Assembly: GCA_937925335.1 (NCBI GenBank)
Contig: CALEWY010000066.1
Coordinates: 1 to 48,317 of the forward strand
Direction of reading: 5' to 3'
Length of the DNA: 48,317 nt
Source: an uncultured Acidimicrobiales bacterium
GTDB taxonomy: Bacteria; Actinomycetota; Acidimicrobiia; Acidimicrobiales; SZUA-35
In this document: in pieces, positions 24,471 to 33,273 of the stretch
Layout: each line of letters begins with the position of its first letter
Position numbering within the stretch: the first letter of the stretch is position 1
Position numbers and translations under genes: made by a program
Notes under the pieces: model-generated
What the model saw: only the letters and a program-made list of their open reading frames with translations
Told to the model about the DNA's origin: nothing
Database searches by the model: none

Positions 24471-24959
24471 GTGAAAGAAGCAGAACTGCGGGTTGACCAA
24501 GCCTCACCAGCGGACGCAGGTGTCCTTGCCGAGATCTGGCATCTCGGCTGGCTGGATGGGCATGCCGATTCGGTCGATCCCGAACTCGTCGCAGTCAGAA
24601 CCGGTTCTGAGTTTCATCGCCGCATGAACGAGCGGATCACCGAGGTTTCGGTGGCCAGACACAACGGCGAACCGGCGGGATTTGTCCTCGTCGTCGAGAA
24701 CGAAGTCGAACAGATCTACGTCAGCCGAGACCATCGAGGTGCCGGGATCGCCCAGGCTCTTCTGGCACACGCCGAACAACAGATCGCAGCCGCAGGATTC
24801 AATGAAGCGTGGCTGGCGGTGGTGGCGGGTAATGACCGGGCGCGGGCCTTCTATTCCAAGCAAGGCTGGGCCGACGAAGGTGCATTCGAGTACGAAGCGG
24901 CCAGCGTCGGCGGAACCATCGCTGTCCCGTCGCACCGCTACGTCAAGCCGCTCACCTGA
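24471..24959 (+). CDS. GNAT family N-acetyltransferase
   Basis: 162-aa single-domain acetyltransferase. The acetyl-CoA binding loop is VSRDHRGAGIAQALL, preceded by the beta4 strand VEQIYV and followed by ARAFYSKQGWADEGAF, the usual beta6-alpha4 motif. Start GTG 24471 is preceded 6 nt upstream by AAGAAT, a weak leaderless -10; ATG 24426 in the same frame would add 15 residues without family match. It is divergent from the DUF1800 operon with an ~80-bp gap. Substrate unknown. Confidence 0.85.
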   Translation: MKEAELRVDQASPADAGVLAEIWHLGWLDGHADSVDPELVAVRTGSEFHRRMNERITEVSVARHNGEPAGFVLVVENEVEQIYVSRDHRGAGIAQALLAHAEQQIAAAGFNEAWLAVVAGNDRARAFYSKQGWADEGAFEYEAASVGGTIAVPSHRYVKPLT

Positions 24960-24988
24960 GGCGTCGCTCAGCTAAGCCCAAGCGGCGT

Positions 24989-26497
24989 CTACGAACTCGA
25001 CTTCTTGCCGAGTAGCTGAGCGATGGCTTTGCCGTCGGCTTGGCCCTTGGTGGCCTTCATGATCTGACCGGTGAACATACCCTGGAGCTTCTTCTCGCCT
25101 TCGCAGAAGCGGGCCCACTCGTCGGGGTGTTCGGCGATGATCTGATCGAGCATCGTCTCGAGCTCCGATGAGTCCATCGCTTCGAAGCCATGCTCGGCTG
25201 CGAGGTCCGATGGGCTTCGGCCGGACTCGACCATCTCGCCAAGGATCTGCTTGGCCTGCGTGGCGGTGAGATCACCACCGGTCTCCATCGTGACCAGCTC
25301 GGCGAAGTGAGCCGGGTCGAGCGATTCGGCTCCATCGACGGCCAGGTTGTTCACCACGTGGGTGAGCGTTCGGCCGGGTTCAGCACCAGCGCCGATCGCA
25401 GCGAGCGCGAGACCATCCAGACCACGCTCGACGGCGATCGCTGCGGGTTCGGCTTCACCGCCTGCGTCGCGCAAGGCAATGCGACGCTCACGAGGAAGCA
25501 CGGGAATCGTCGCCCGGATCTCTTCGATCCACTCGGGCGACGGGTCGACTGGAACAAGATCGGGATCGGCGAAGTATCGATAGTCCTCTGCCTGCTCCTT
25601 CGAGCGACCCGGACGGGTGCGGCCGCCTTCCTCATCCCAGTGGCGGGTCTCTTGCACCGGCTTGTCGCCAGCGTTGTAGAGATCGACGTGGCGCTGCGCC
25701 TCGTACTGAATCGCTCGGCCGAGTGAGCGCAGCGAGTTCACGTTCTTGATCTCGCAGCGAGTGCGGAGCTCGTCAGAACCCGCAGCTCGAACCGACACGT
25801 TTGCGTCGACTCGCAGCGACCCTTCTTCGAACTTGCCGTCGCTCACGTCGGTGGCGATGAGGATCGCTTGCAATTCGCCGACGTAGGCCTTCGCTTCTTC
25901 GGGGCCACGAATGTCCGGGTGCGACACGATCTCGAGCAGTGGCACGCCGGCTCGGTTGTAGTCGACGAGGGAGTAGCCAGCGTCGTGGATGCGACCGGAT
26001 TCGCCGACGTGGGTCGACTTGCCAGTGTCTTCTTCCATGTGGGCTCGTTCGACCCGCACCCGGTGTCCGGATGGCACCTCAAGCCAGCCTTCCGCGTTGA
26101 GCGGGAGGTCGTACTGGCTGATCTGGTAGTCCTTCGGCATGTCTGGGTAGAAGTAGTTCTTTCGAGCGAAGATGCAGCGCTGCACAGTGCAGTTGAGCGC
26201 AAGGCCGAGCTTGATCGAAAGCTCCACTGCCTTCTCGTTCACCACGGGCAACGTGCCTGGCAGACCGAGGCATACGGGGTGCACGTTGGTGTTTGGCTCG
26301 CCACCGAAGTGGTTCTTGGCTGGCGAGAACATCTTGGTATCGGTGGCCAACTCGGCATGCACTTCAAGGCCGATCACCATCTCCCACCCATCGGGCAGGT
26401 TGGATGGCTCTCGCTCCACGTCGCTCTCGGTGGTCCACGCGTCGAGCATCGTCGACGAGACCGGTGAGATGGGAGTCTTGGTTTCAGTGGTGGTCAT
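24989..26497 (-). CDS. gatB: Asp-tRNA(Asn)/Glu-tRNA(Gln) amidotransferase subunit B
   Basis: 502-aa subunit that activates Glu-tRNA(Gln) or Asp-tRNA(Asn) with ATP and receives ammonia from GatA. WEMVIGLEVHAELATDTKMFS, the motif LDYNR-like SLVDYNRAGVPLLEIVS, RCEIKNVNSLRSLGRAIQYE and RSKEQAEDYRYFADPDL are conserved GatB motifs. The C-terminal YqeY-like tail ends GQIMKATKGQADGKAIAQLL. The N-terminus carries a ~37-residue extension before the core. The start overlaps the gatA stop (ATGA). Confidence 0.97.
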   Translation of the reverse strand: MTTTETKTPISPVSSTMLDAWTTESDVEREPSNLPDGWEMVIGLEVHAELATDTKMFSPAKNHFGGEPNTNVHPVCLGLPGTLPVVNEKAVELSIKLGLALNCTVQRCIFARKNYFYPDMPKDYQISQYDLPLNAEGWLEVPSGHRVRVERAHMEEDTGKSTHVGESGRIHDAGYSLVDYNRAGVPLLEIVSHPDIRGPEEAKAYVGELQAILIATDVSDGKFEEGSLRVDANVSVRAAGSDELRTRCEIKNVNSLRSLGRAIQYEAQRHVDLYNAGDKPVQETRHWDEEGGRTRPGRSKEQAEDYRYFADPDLVPVDPSPEWIEEIRATIPVLPRERRIALRDAGGEAEPAAIAVERGLDGLALAAIGAGAEPGRTLTHVVNNLAVDGAESLDPAHFAELVTMETGGDLTATQAKQILGEMVESGRSPSDLAAEHGFEAMDSSELETMLDQIIAEHPDEWARFCEGEKKLQGMFTGQIMKATKGQADGKAIAQLLGKKSSS

Positions 26498-27948
26498 GAC
26501 TGGCCTCCAGGAGCGGCAGCTTCGAGGGCGGCGGCGGCTTGGAACATCACGGCCTCACCCTGCAACGGGGCGAGGATCTGCACACCGACCGGCAGGTCGC
26601 CAGCGCCGGTTCCGAACGGAACCGAGATGGCGGGGTGGCCGGCGAGGTTCGATGGAATCGTGCACGTGTCGTTGAGATACATGGTGAGAGGATCGCTCAC
26701 CGCACCGATCGGGAACGCCACACATGGCGACGTTGGCGATAGGAGCACATCAAAGTTCTGATACGCCGCAGCAAGCTCGTCGATGATCAGTGTGCGAACA
26801 CGCTGAGCCTTCCCATAAAAGGCGTCGTAGTAGCCGGCCGAGAGGGCATAGGTGCCGAGCATAATTCGGCGCTTCACCTCAGCGCCGAACCCGGCGGTGC
26901 GGCTGGCCTTCATCATCGCTGCGGTGTTTGCGCCACCGGGGGCGCGATGGCCGTAACGGACGCCGTCGTAACGAGCGAGGTTGGACGACGCTTCGGCCGG
27001 AGCGATTTGGTAGTAGGCCGAGAGCCCGTAAATCACCGACGGGACGGAGACCTCGCCAACCGTTGCACCAGCAGCCGCCAGCGCGTCAGCGGCGGCTCGC
27101 GTTTGGGCAATCACTTCTGGCTCAAAGCCCTGCAGTTGGCCCTCACCCATGAGTTCGGTGATCACACCGACTCGCAAGCCTTCAACACCGGCGTTGAGTT
27201 TCGTGTGCACGTCGGCCGCTGGTTCGGGAATCGACGTTGAATCGCGCGGATCGTGGCCGGCGATCACCTCGAACATGGTGGCGGCATCGGTGACGTTCTT
27301 CGCAAACGGACCGATCTGGTCGAGCGAGCTCGCAAAGGCAATCAAGCCGTAACGGCTGACTGCGCCATACGTCGGCTTCATGCCGACAACACCACAGAGT
27401 GCTGCGGGTTGGCGGATCGAGCCGCCGGTGTCCGAACCGATCGAGAGTGGAGCAAATCCGGCAGCCACCGCAGCAGCTGAACCGCCCGACGACCCGCCGG
27501 GCACCTTCGACGTGTCGAGCGGGTTGCGGCTCGGTCCAAAGGCAGAGTTCTCGGTGGAGGAACCCATTGCGAACTCGTCGAGGTTCGTCTTGCCGACAAT
27601 CACTGCGCCGGCTTCACGAAGGCGTTCGACAACCGTTGCGTCATAGGGCGGTTCCCAGCCCTCGAGGATTTTCGATGAGCACGTCGTGGCAATGCCGTTC
27701 GTGCACATGTTGTCTTTGAGCGCAACGGGCACACCTGCCAGCGGCCCGACCGATTCGCCGGCGGCCACGCGAGCGTCGATGTCGGCCGCAGTGGCTCGAG
27801 CTTGATCGGCAGTCACCGTGTTGAAGGCGTGGATCTCCGACTCACGCGCGTCGATCGCAGCGAGGTGGGATTCGACGACGTCTGATGCAGAGACCGATCC
27901 GGAGGAGACCGCTGCGGCAATCTCGGTTGCCGTCGATGGAACGCTCAT
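26494..27948 (-). CDS. gatA: Asp-tRNA(Asn)/Glu-tRNA(Gln) amidotransferase subunit A
   Basis: 484-aa amidase subunit that hydrolyses glutamine. The Ser-cisSer-Lys triad is visible: Lys78 in GVPVALKDNMC, Ser153 in VPGGSSGGSAAAV and Ser177 in SDTGGSIRQPAALCG. Length is standard. It overlaps both gatC upstream and gatB downstream by 4 bp, so the C-A-B order is co-translated. The presence of gatCAB implies that the organism makes Gln-tRNA and/or Asn-tRNA by the indirect route. Confidence 0.97.
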   Translation of the reverse strand: MSVPSTATEIAAAVSSGSVSASDVVESHLAAIDARESEIHAFNTVTADQARATAADIDARVAAGESVGPLAGVPVALKDNMCTNGIATTCSSKILEGWEPPYDATVVERLREAGAVIVGKTNLDEFAMGSSTENSAFGPSRNPLDTSKVPGGSSGGSAAAVAAGFAPLSIGSDTGGSIRQPAALCGVVGMKPTYGAVSRYGLIAFASSLDQIGPFAKNVTDAATMFEVIAGHDPRDSTSIPEPAADVHTKLNAGVEGLRVGVITELMGEGQLQGFEPEVIAQTRAAADALAAAGATVGEVSVPSVIYGLSAYYQIAPAEASSNLARYDGVRYGHRAPGGANTAAMMKASRTAGFGAEVKRRIMLGTYALSAGYYDAFYGKAQRVRTLIIDELAAAYQNFDVLLSPTSPCVAFPIGAVSDPLTMYLNDTCTIPSNLAGHPAISVPFGTGAGDLPVGVQILAPLQGEAVMFQAAAALEAAAPGGQS

Positions 27949-28259
27949 GGCTCTTCTCCAAGCGCCGGCGGCACCCGGAATTGGCCGTCTTCAGCCTCTG
28001 GCGCCATCGCCAAGGCCTGCTCGCGCACATCGGCGCTCGTCACCACGTCTGGCCGAAACACATTGTGCAACGGGTAGGGGTGGTGGGTTGGAGCCACGTC
28101 GCCAACATCGAGCGCATCGATGTCTTTGGCGTGTTCCAGAACGGCAGAGAGCTGACCAGCGAACTCATCGAGTTCGGCTTCGGTCAGCTCCAGAAGCGCA
28201 AGCGACGCAACGTGTGCAACGTCGTCTCGCGTCAGGCGATGTGATTCGGGATCAGACAC
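27945..28259 (-). CDS. gatC: Asp-tRNA(Asn)/Glu-tRNA(Gln) amidotransferase subunit C
   Basis: 104-aa stabilising subunit of GatCAB. LTRDDVAHVASLALLELTEAELDEFAGQL and VLEHAKDIDALDVGDVAPTHHPYPL are the family motifs, and PPALG is near the C-terminus. The start is GTG 28259, supported by TAGGCT ending 6 nt upstream. It heads the gatCAB operon. Confidence 0.95.
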   Translation of the reverse strand: MSDPESHRLTRDDVAHVASLALLELTEAELDEFAGQLSAVLEHAKDIDALDVGDVAPTHHPYPLHNVFRPDVVTSADVREQALAMAPEAEDGQFRVPPALGEEP

Positions 28260-28265
28260 CCCACA

Positions 28266-28271
28266 AGCCTA
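28266..28271 (-). promoter_or_regulatory. Leaderless -10 box of gatCAB
   Basis: TAGGCT on the minus strand, 6 nt before the gatC GTG, with no Shine-Dalgarno between. It supports a leaderless GTG start for the operon. Confidence 0.5.
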
Positions 28272-28429
28272 AGGAGCGGCGCCAGCACTCGAACCTCTCA
28301 GAGAGCCTGTCTTCAACCGTGTCTTGAACCGTGTGTGCAGTTCGTGCGTCTCGTTGTCTTCAGCCGGGTCGAGCGGCCCACAATCAGCACACGCACGATG
28401 CGACCAGCACGAGCGAGTGCAACCGGCTC

Positions 28430-28472
28430 AACCTGCGTACATCGAGGTCTGACCCCATGGCTTACGCAGGTT
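28430..28472 (-). terminator. Inverted repeat after ferredoxin gene, possible terminator
   Basis: Ten-bp perfect arms AACCTGCGTA (28430-28439) and TACGCAGGTT (28463-28472) with a 23-nt loop. The right arm touches the ferredoxin stop codon. There is no T-run after it, so it would be a non-canonical terminator or an RNA-stabilising hairpin. The rest of the 28260-28470 gap shows nothing besides the gatC promoter. Confidence 0.35.
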
Positions 28473-28815
28473 ACGAGTACGGGTCGTCGGTGAGGGGCTC
28501 TTGCCACCAGGCTTCGGGGGCGGGCTTCCACTTGGGGTCGGGATAGATGCAATCGACCGGGCAGACTGGCAGGCATTTGTCGCAGCCAGAGCACAGCTCG
28601 GGGATGATCACGACGTCGATGCTGTGGTTAAAGATGGCACCGAGCGGCTTTGGACACGCACGAAGGCAGGCATCGCAGTTGATGCACTCGTCCATGTCGA
28701 TGTACATCGGGTCGTTCTTCCAGACGGGGTTTCGCTCCCGCGTCTCGAGGCGCATCTGGCGGCCGGTCTTTTTCGGCCCCTTCTCACTTGCTGGCTCGCT
28801 CACCGTGTCACTCAC
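28471..28815 (-). CDS. Ferredoxin, two 4Fe-4S clusters
   Basis: 114-aa electron carrier. Two cluster motifs are present: CINCDACLRACPKP and CSGCDKCLPVCPVDC, each CxxCxxCxxxCP. A charged, Lys/Arg-rich ~35-residue N-terminal extension precedes the first motif. A tail with tryptophans (DPKWKPAPEAWWQEPL) follows, longer than in minimal bacterial ferredoxins. The partner enzyme is not evident; an SCP2-like gene is divergent. GTG 28815 is supported by TACTGT 7 nt upstream. Confidence 0.9.
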   Translation of the reverse strand: MSDTVSEPASEKGPKKTGRQMRLETRERNPVWKNDPMYIDMDECINCDACLRACPKPLGAIFNHSIDVVIIPELCSGCDKCLPVCPVDCIYPDPKWKPAPEAWWQEPLTDDPYS

Positions 28816-28822
28816 CTTTCCG

Positions 28823-28828
28823 ACAGTA
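28823..28828 (-). promoter_or_regulatory. Leaderless -10 box of ferredoxin gene
   Basis: TACTGT on the minus strand, 7 nt before GTG 28815. GGAAAG between them is too close to the start to be a good Shine-Dalgarno. Confidence 0.45.
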
Positions 28829-28888
28829 GTTCCCCGCTACGGTTCGAGACCAACGACCCGCCTCAAGCCGCCGGAGCATCAGCACATC

Positions 28889-29314
28889 GTGAGTGACGAA
28901 ACCCATCTCTTTCTCTCCCCCGGCTGGATCTCAGCAGCGCGCGAATTGCGCGCTGAATATGAAGACAAGATCCCCGAGCCACCGATCGCCGTGCTGATCA
29001 ACGTGGTCGTCACCGACATGCCTCACAGCGACGGTCGGCTCGATGGCCACGTCGACTCGAGCGACGGCCAACTCATCATCGATGAAGGCCACCTCGACGA
29101 ACCCGAACTCACGGTCACCATCGACTACGACACCGCCCGCACCATCTTCGTGAAGCGCGACCCGGCCGAGCTCATGCAGGCGTTCTTCGGCGGCAAGATC
29201 CTCGTGGAGGGTGATGCCTCACGCCTGCTCATGCTCCAGGCCGAGGCTCCGACCGAACACGCCGTCGAGGTCTACGAGCGCCTCGCCGCGTTCACTGCAC
29301 CCGACCCCGAGTAA
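28889..29314 (+). CDS. SCP2 sterol-binding-like domain protein
   Basis: 141-aa protein resembling the SCP2 lipid-binding domain: DGQLIIDEGHLDEPELTVTI, DYDTARTIFVKRDPAELMQAFFGGKILVEGDASRLLML is the characteristic second half with the hydrophobic tunnel strands. It may bind lipids or hydrophobic ligands in the cytoplasm. GTG 28889 was chosen because the sequence upstream in this frame is the complement of the ferredoxin gene. The 3' end overlaps the convergent MFS gene by 43 bp. Confidence 0.75.
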   Translation: MSDETHLFLSPGWISAARELRAEYEDKIPEPPIAVLINVVVTDMPHSDGRLDGHVDSSDGQLIIDEGHLDEPELTVTIDYDTARTIFVKRDPAELMQAFFGGKILVEGDASRLLMLQAEAPTEHAVEVYERLAAFTAPDPE

Positions 29315-30939
29315 GGGTCGAGTTCCTCGTCCTCTTCTGATCCGCGGACAGAATCGACACCACGCCGCAAGGCGAACGTCACCGCGAATGCAGCGAGGGC
29401 AACTCCCATCGCCACCTGGAAGGCCACCTGGTAGGAGTTGATGATCGTGGAGTCAGACAGACCAGCCTCATCCGAGCTTCCAGCCGCCGCCACCTTCACG
29501 GCCAAAAGCACCTGAATACCGACGACGAGGCCGAACTGCTGCAGCATTTGCTGAGCGGCTCCAGCAACACCGAGGTCTTCATCAGGAACGGTGTTTGCGA
29601 CCCGGGCGGACATCACTGGAGCTGACGCACCAGCGCCAATACCTGCGATGCCAAGCGCAGCCGCAACAAAAAGCAGCGATCGACCCGGCTGGGCCAAGCT
29701 GAGCATGAACATGCACACCGCAACACAGAACGTTCCGAACTGAGCGAGCACTCGATCACCAAGCCGCGGCGCAAGCGAACCAGCGATGGGACCGGTCACG
29801 GCGAACAGAAGCGGACGGCACGCGATGGTCAGGCCAACTTGAGCTGCGGTGAAGCCGAAGGCGGTTGACTGCAGCATGAGTGGAGTGAGCACAAAGCTGC
29901 CCATGTAGGCAGCGAAGAGAAGTGTCAGCACCATCGTTGGCACGACGAAGCCCCGCATGAGCCAGTAGCCAGGCGGGATCAGTGGATCGTCGACGCGCTG
30001 CTCGACGAAGACGAAGGCGGCGATACCAACCAGCGCAACGATGGCGAGGATGATGACTCGTCCATCGACCCCGCCTGACCCGGCAAACGTGATGGCCAAC
30101 AGCGCGGCACCAACACCGGAACCGAGTGTCGCTGCGCCGGCAACATCGAACTTCGCCTTGGCTCGCAACGATGTCTCCGGCAGGACCAACCCGGCGGCAA
30201 CCGCAGCAGCCAAGACCATCGGACCTTGCACGACGAACATTGGTTTCCAGCCAAACGCATCGATGACCGGCCCGCCGACGACGATGCCGAGCACCGGCGA
30301 GCCGGCACTGACGAACGACCACCAGCCGAGCGCCGAAGCGCGCTCTCGCGGCTCGAACAAGCGATTGATGAAGGCAAGCGCCGACGGTCCAACGGCGGCA
30401 GCCCCAACAGCAGCCAAAACACGGAAGGCCACGAACGACACGCCATTCCATGAGAAGGCGATCAGCACGGTGAAGAACGCATTGACGAAAAGGCCGGACA
30501 ACAGCATGAGCCGGTGGCCGTATTGATCGCCGAGTTTGCCGAAGCTCGGCCCGAGAACGGCAAAGGCGAGGATCGGACCGGTCACCGCCCACACCAACGT
30601 CGATTCTGATGATCCAAATTCGATCACGAGATCCGGGATCACGACAGCGATGACGGTGACGGTGAGGTTCACCATGAACATCGCACCGAGCACGAACGAC
30701 ATCGCGATCGTTGCGAACTTCTCGCTTGCCTCAGCTCGACTCGCAACCTTTCGGCGGGCGACGAGGAGCGGCCACGGAACGACCGAGATGGGGAGCGAGC
30801 CGGGGGCCGACTCGGTCATCGAGGTCAGCCGAGCTGGCGTGTCGCTTTGTCGCAGGCGCGCCGAAATCCCGCGACGCAGCGCCTTGCGGCCCTCCTCGGG
30901 TTTCTTCGGTTCGTCGGCGGGCATTGACCGATCAGACAC
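29272..30939 (-). CDS. MFS transporter, DHA2-like (14 helices)
   Basis: 555-aa major facilitator, probably a proton-driven exporter of small molecules. FGKLGDQYGHRLMLLSGL is the motif A loop between helices 2 and 3; ALGWWSFVSAGSPVLGIVVGGPVIDAFGWKPMF is the exporter motif C region. Fourteen hydrophobic segments fit DHA2. A ~75-residue basic cytoplasmic N-terminus with many Ser and Thr (SDTPARLTSMTESAPGS) is unusual. The gene starts at GTG 30939, two bp after the stop of the Ser/Thr kinase, with ATG 30924 as an alternative. Co-transcription with the kinase is likely, and the N-terminus could be its substrate. Confidence 0.88.
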   Translation of the reverse strand: MSDRSMPADEPKKPEEGRKALRRGISARLRQSDTPARLTSMTESAPGSLPISVVPWPLLVARRKVASRAEASEKFATIAMSFVLGAMFMVNLTVTVIAVVIPDLVIEFGSSESTLVWAVTGPILAFAVLGPSFGKLGDQYGHRLMLLSGLFVNAFFTVLIAFSWNGVSFVAFRVLAAVGAAAVGPSALAFINRLFEPRERASALGWWSFVSAGSPVLGIVVGGPVIDAFGWKPMFVVQGPMVLAAAVAAGLVLPETSLRAKAKFDVAGAATLGSGVGAALLAITFAGSGGVDGRVIILAIVALVGIAAFVFVEQRVDDPLIPPGYWLMRGFVVPTMVLTLLFAAYMGSFVLTPLMLQSTAFGFTAAQVGLTIACRPLLFAVTGPIAGSLAPRLGDRVLAQFGTFCVAVCMFMLSLAQPGRSLLFVAAALGIAGIGAGASAPVMSARVANTVPDEDLGVAGAAQQMLQQFGLVVGIQVLLAVKVAAAGSSDEAGLSDSTIINSYQVAFQVAMGVALAAFAVTFALRRGVDSVRGSEEDEELDPYSGSGAVNAARRS

Positions 30940-30941
30940 GC

Positions 30942-33023
30942 TCAGCGGGTGACGATCAAAATCTCGTGACCGAGCCGGTAGGTCTCACCGGCAGGAGGGT
31001 TCGTCACGAGCACTTCACCGCTGGGCGATCCTTGCGTGCCGGTCACGACGAATCCGGCCTCGATCAGCGTGCGCTCGGCATCAACCGCCGACATGCCGGT
31101 GACGTCGGGAACCGTGATGAATGGAAGCCCGAGCGAAACAACGACGGTGACCGTCCCGTCCCGAGCCACCGATTCTCCAACAGCTGGGACCGAAGAAATA
31201 ATGAGGCCTTCGGCGGTCGACGTCGAGTGCTCCTCAGTGACGGCGATGACGAGGCTCTGTTCGATCAGAAGCGGCTCGGCTTCAGCGACGGTGAGGCCGG
31301 CGAGCGTCGGGACGATCCGGGGCTCGGGGCCGGCGCTGACTTCGAGGTCCACCGATGTGCCGCTCTCCACTTCATCGAGTGCGGTCAGCGATGAAGAGAC
31401 GACCGAACCGGCCGGCACCTCTTCGTCAAACACCTCGCTGTTGATCGTGCCGACCACAAGGCCTGCATCGGTGATGGCCGTGATAGCCAGCGCCCGTTCG
31501 ACACCAACAACATCGGGAACGATCCGGAGCTCAGCCCCTTCCGAGACGACGACGTTGAGCGTTGCGCCCTCGGCGAGTTCGGTGCCACCTGGCGGCGTCT
31601 GCTCGAGTACTTCACCAGGACCGCTGCCGTCTTCACGGCGGGTGGTTTCGTTGAGCGTCCAGCCATTGGCTTGGGCGGCGGATCGAACATCTTCGACCGG
31701 CGAGCCGATGAAGTCATCGACGGCGACCGTGACGACTTCGGGGATCGTTGGGGTTGGCACGACGGCACTGCGGGGCACGAGGGAAATCGCGGCGATGACA
31801 AGCCCGATGAGGGCCACCAGGCCGACGGCCACGAACAACACGCCGCGGCCACCGACGGGCTCGGGCGCCAAGTCAGGATCGAGGTCGGCATCGAAGAAGG
31901 TCGACTCCGCATCAGCCAGACGAGCATCGTCGGTCGAAAGCTCTGGTTCTGGCATCTCAGCCGTGCGGTCGAGCCGATTGGTTGCCAGGTCGATCACGGG
32001 GTCGCTCGTCAGGTCCAATCGAGCCGAGTCACCGGCGAGCACCGAATCATCGAGATCGGCCGGATCACCGTGATCGAGCGAACTCGAGTCGGATGATTCG
32101 GAGACGAGCGAGGCATCGCCTGCTCGGCCGACCGCTTCCTCATCGATCAGGACGAGAGGAAGAGGAGCGGGGCGAGAGAACTCGGGAGCCGCGGCCAGCA
32201 GTTGTTGAGCGAACTCTTCGGCGGTTGGCCGATTCGCTGGGTCGGCACTGCCGGCCCGGGCGACGATCGGGCCAAGTGCACCCATCGCCTCGAGCTCGGG
32301 CACGTCGGAGTCCTGACGCTGAACCATGGTTGCAAGCGGTGTCGACCCAACGAGAGGAACCGTGCCGGTGACCGCTTCGATCAGGGTGAGCGCGAGCGAG
32401 TACACATCGCTCCGGCCGTCGACCGCATCACCCTTCGCCTGCTCGGGGGCTGCGTATCGAGCGGTACCGATCAGCGAACCTTCCGGTTCGGTCCAGGTCG
32501 CTTCAGCCACCGCACGAGCAATGCCGAAGTCGGCGATCCGGAGGCGGCCGTCGGAGCCAAACAAGATGTTGGCCGGTTTGATGTCTCGATGAACAAAACC
32601 GTGGCCGTGCGCATGAGCGAGGCCTTCGGCCGCATGCAACCCAGCCATCAGCGCTTGCGACAATGAGAGGCGATGACCCGCCTCAAGCATCGAACGCAGA
32701 CTGCCACCGGCGAGAAACTCGGTGACGAGATAGGCGTCGCCCGGGTCGTTGCTCCAGTCGAACACCGCCAGGAGATGCGGGTGGCTGAGCTGGGCTGCGG
32801 ATCGAGCTTCGGCTTGGAATCGCCGCCGAAAACGTGGGTCGTGGGCCAGCGACGGCAGTGCCATCTTCACCGCGACTCGCCGAGCGAGGCGACGGTCGTC
32901 GGCCAAAAAGACGGTGGCTGATGCGCCGTGTCCGATTGCACCGCGAAGGGCGTAGCGGTCATCGAGAGTGCGCGTCGCGCCGCTGAGGGCGTTGGATCTC
33001 GATGCGTCGGGCATGGTGGACAC
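30942..33023 (-). CDS. PknB-like Ser/Thr protein kinase with PASTA domains
   Basis: 693-aa membrane kinase. The kinase domain (about residues 23-285) has GHGASATVF (P-loop), AVKMA (ATP lysine), HRDIKPANILF (catalytic loop), ADFGIA (Mg binding) and AAPEQ (APE region). An acidic juxtamembrane linker follows, then one transmembrane helix (VLFVAVGLVALIGLVIAAISL). Outside are four PASTA repeats, beginning near TIPEVVTVAVDDFIG, RIVPDVVGVERA, RIVPTLAGLTVA and ITVPDVTGMSAV, which usually sense peptidoglycan fragments. No rodA, pbpA or PP2C gene is nearby, so this is not the usual cell-division locus. Start GTG 33023 with TAGCAT 7 nt upstream. Confidence 0.93.
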   Translation of the reverse strand: MSTMPDASRSNALSGATRTLDDRYALRGAIGHGASATVFLADDRRLARRVAVKMALPSLAHDPRFRRRFQAEARSAAQLSHPHLLAVFDWSNDPGDAYLVTEFLAGGSLRSMLEAGHRLSLSQALMAGLHAAEGLAHAHGHGFVHRDIKPANILFGSDGRLRIADFGIARAVAEATWTEPEGSLIGTARYAAPEQAKGDAVDGRSDVYSLALTLIEAVTGTVPLVGSTPLATMVQRQDSDVPELEAMGALGPIVARAGSADPANRPTAEEFAQQLLAAAPEFSRPAPLPLVLIDEEAVGRAGDASLVSESSDSSSLDHGDPADLDDSVLAGDSARLDLTSDPVIDLATNRLDRTAEMPEPELSTDDARLADAESTFFDADLDPDLAPEPVGGRGVLFVAVGLVALIGLVIAAISLVPRSAVVPTPTIPEVVTVAVDDFIGSPVEDVRSAAQANGWTLNETTRREDGSGPGEVLEQTPPGGTELAEGATLNVVVSEGAELRIVPDVVGVERALAITAITDAGLVVGTINSEVFDEEVPAGSVVSSSLTALDEVESGTSVDLEVSAGPEPRIVPTLAGLTVAEAEPLLIEQSLVIAVTEEHSTSTAEGLIISSVPAVGESVARDGTVTVVVSLGLPFITVPDVTGMSAVDAERTLIEAGFVVTGTQGSPSGEVLVTNPPAGETYRLGHEILIVTR

Positions 33024-33030
33024 GGCCTAA

Positions 33031-33036
33031 ATGCTA
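33031..33036 (-). promoter_or_regulatory. Leaderless -10 box of PASTA kinase gene
   Basis: TAGCAT on the minus strand, 7 nt before GTG 33023. It favours that GTG over the internal ATG at 33014. Confidence 0.5.
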
Positions 33037-33099
33037 CTGAGATGCGCCCGGAGAGCGGGGACAGGCTCACAGCGGCGCCATCATCGGGGTCGAACACGA

Positions 33100-33147
33100 C
33101 CCACTAAGAAGGTGGGCCACCGGTAAGGGCGGCGGCAATTACCGGTG
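33100..33147. other. Two adjacent inverted repeats between regulator and kinase genes
   Basis: CCCAC-7-GTGGG at 33100-33116 is followed after one base by CACCGGTAA-12-TTACCGGTG at 33118-33147, the latter with perfect 9-bp arms. They lie in the 250-bp gap 33024-33273. On the minus strand they are downstream of the response regulator and about 75 bp upstream of the kinase -10 box, so they could be an operator or a terminator hairpin. No T-run follows. Confidence 0.4.
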
Positions 33148-33273
33148 ACCCGAACCTCCTAGTTCACACGATTTCAAGACGGATCACTTGCCCAATCGTC
33201 GCTCTTCGAAGCTGGCTAACCGTCTCAGTCAGCTGGTCTTGATTGACTAGGACGCAGTGTTTGAGCTGCTTGA

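Noticed and set aside
33100-33147. Cyclic di-GMP (GEMM) riboswitch
   Set aside because: The stems do not contain the conserved GEMM core bases; only simple inverted repeats are visible.
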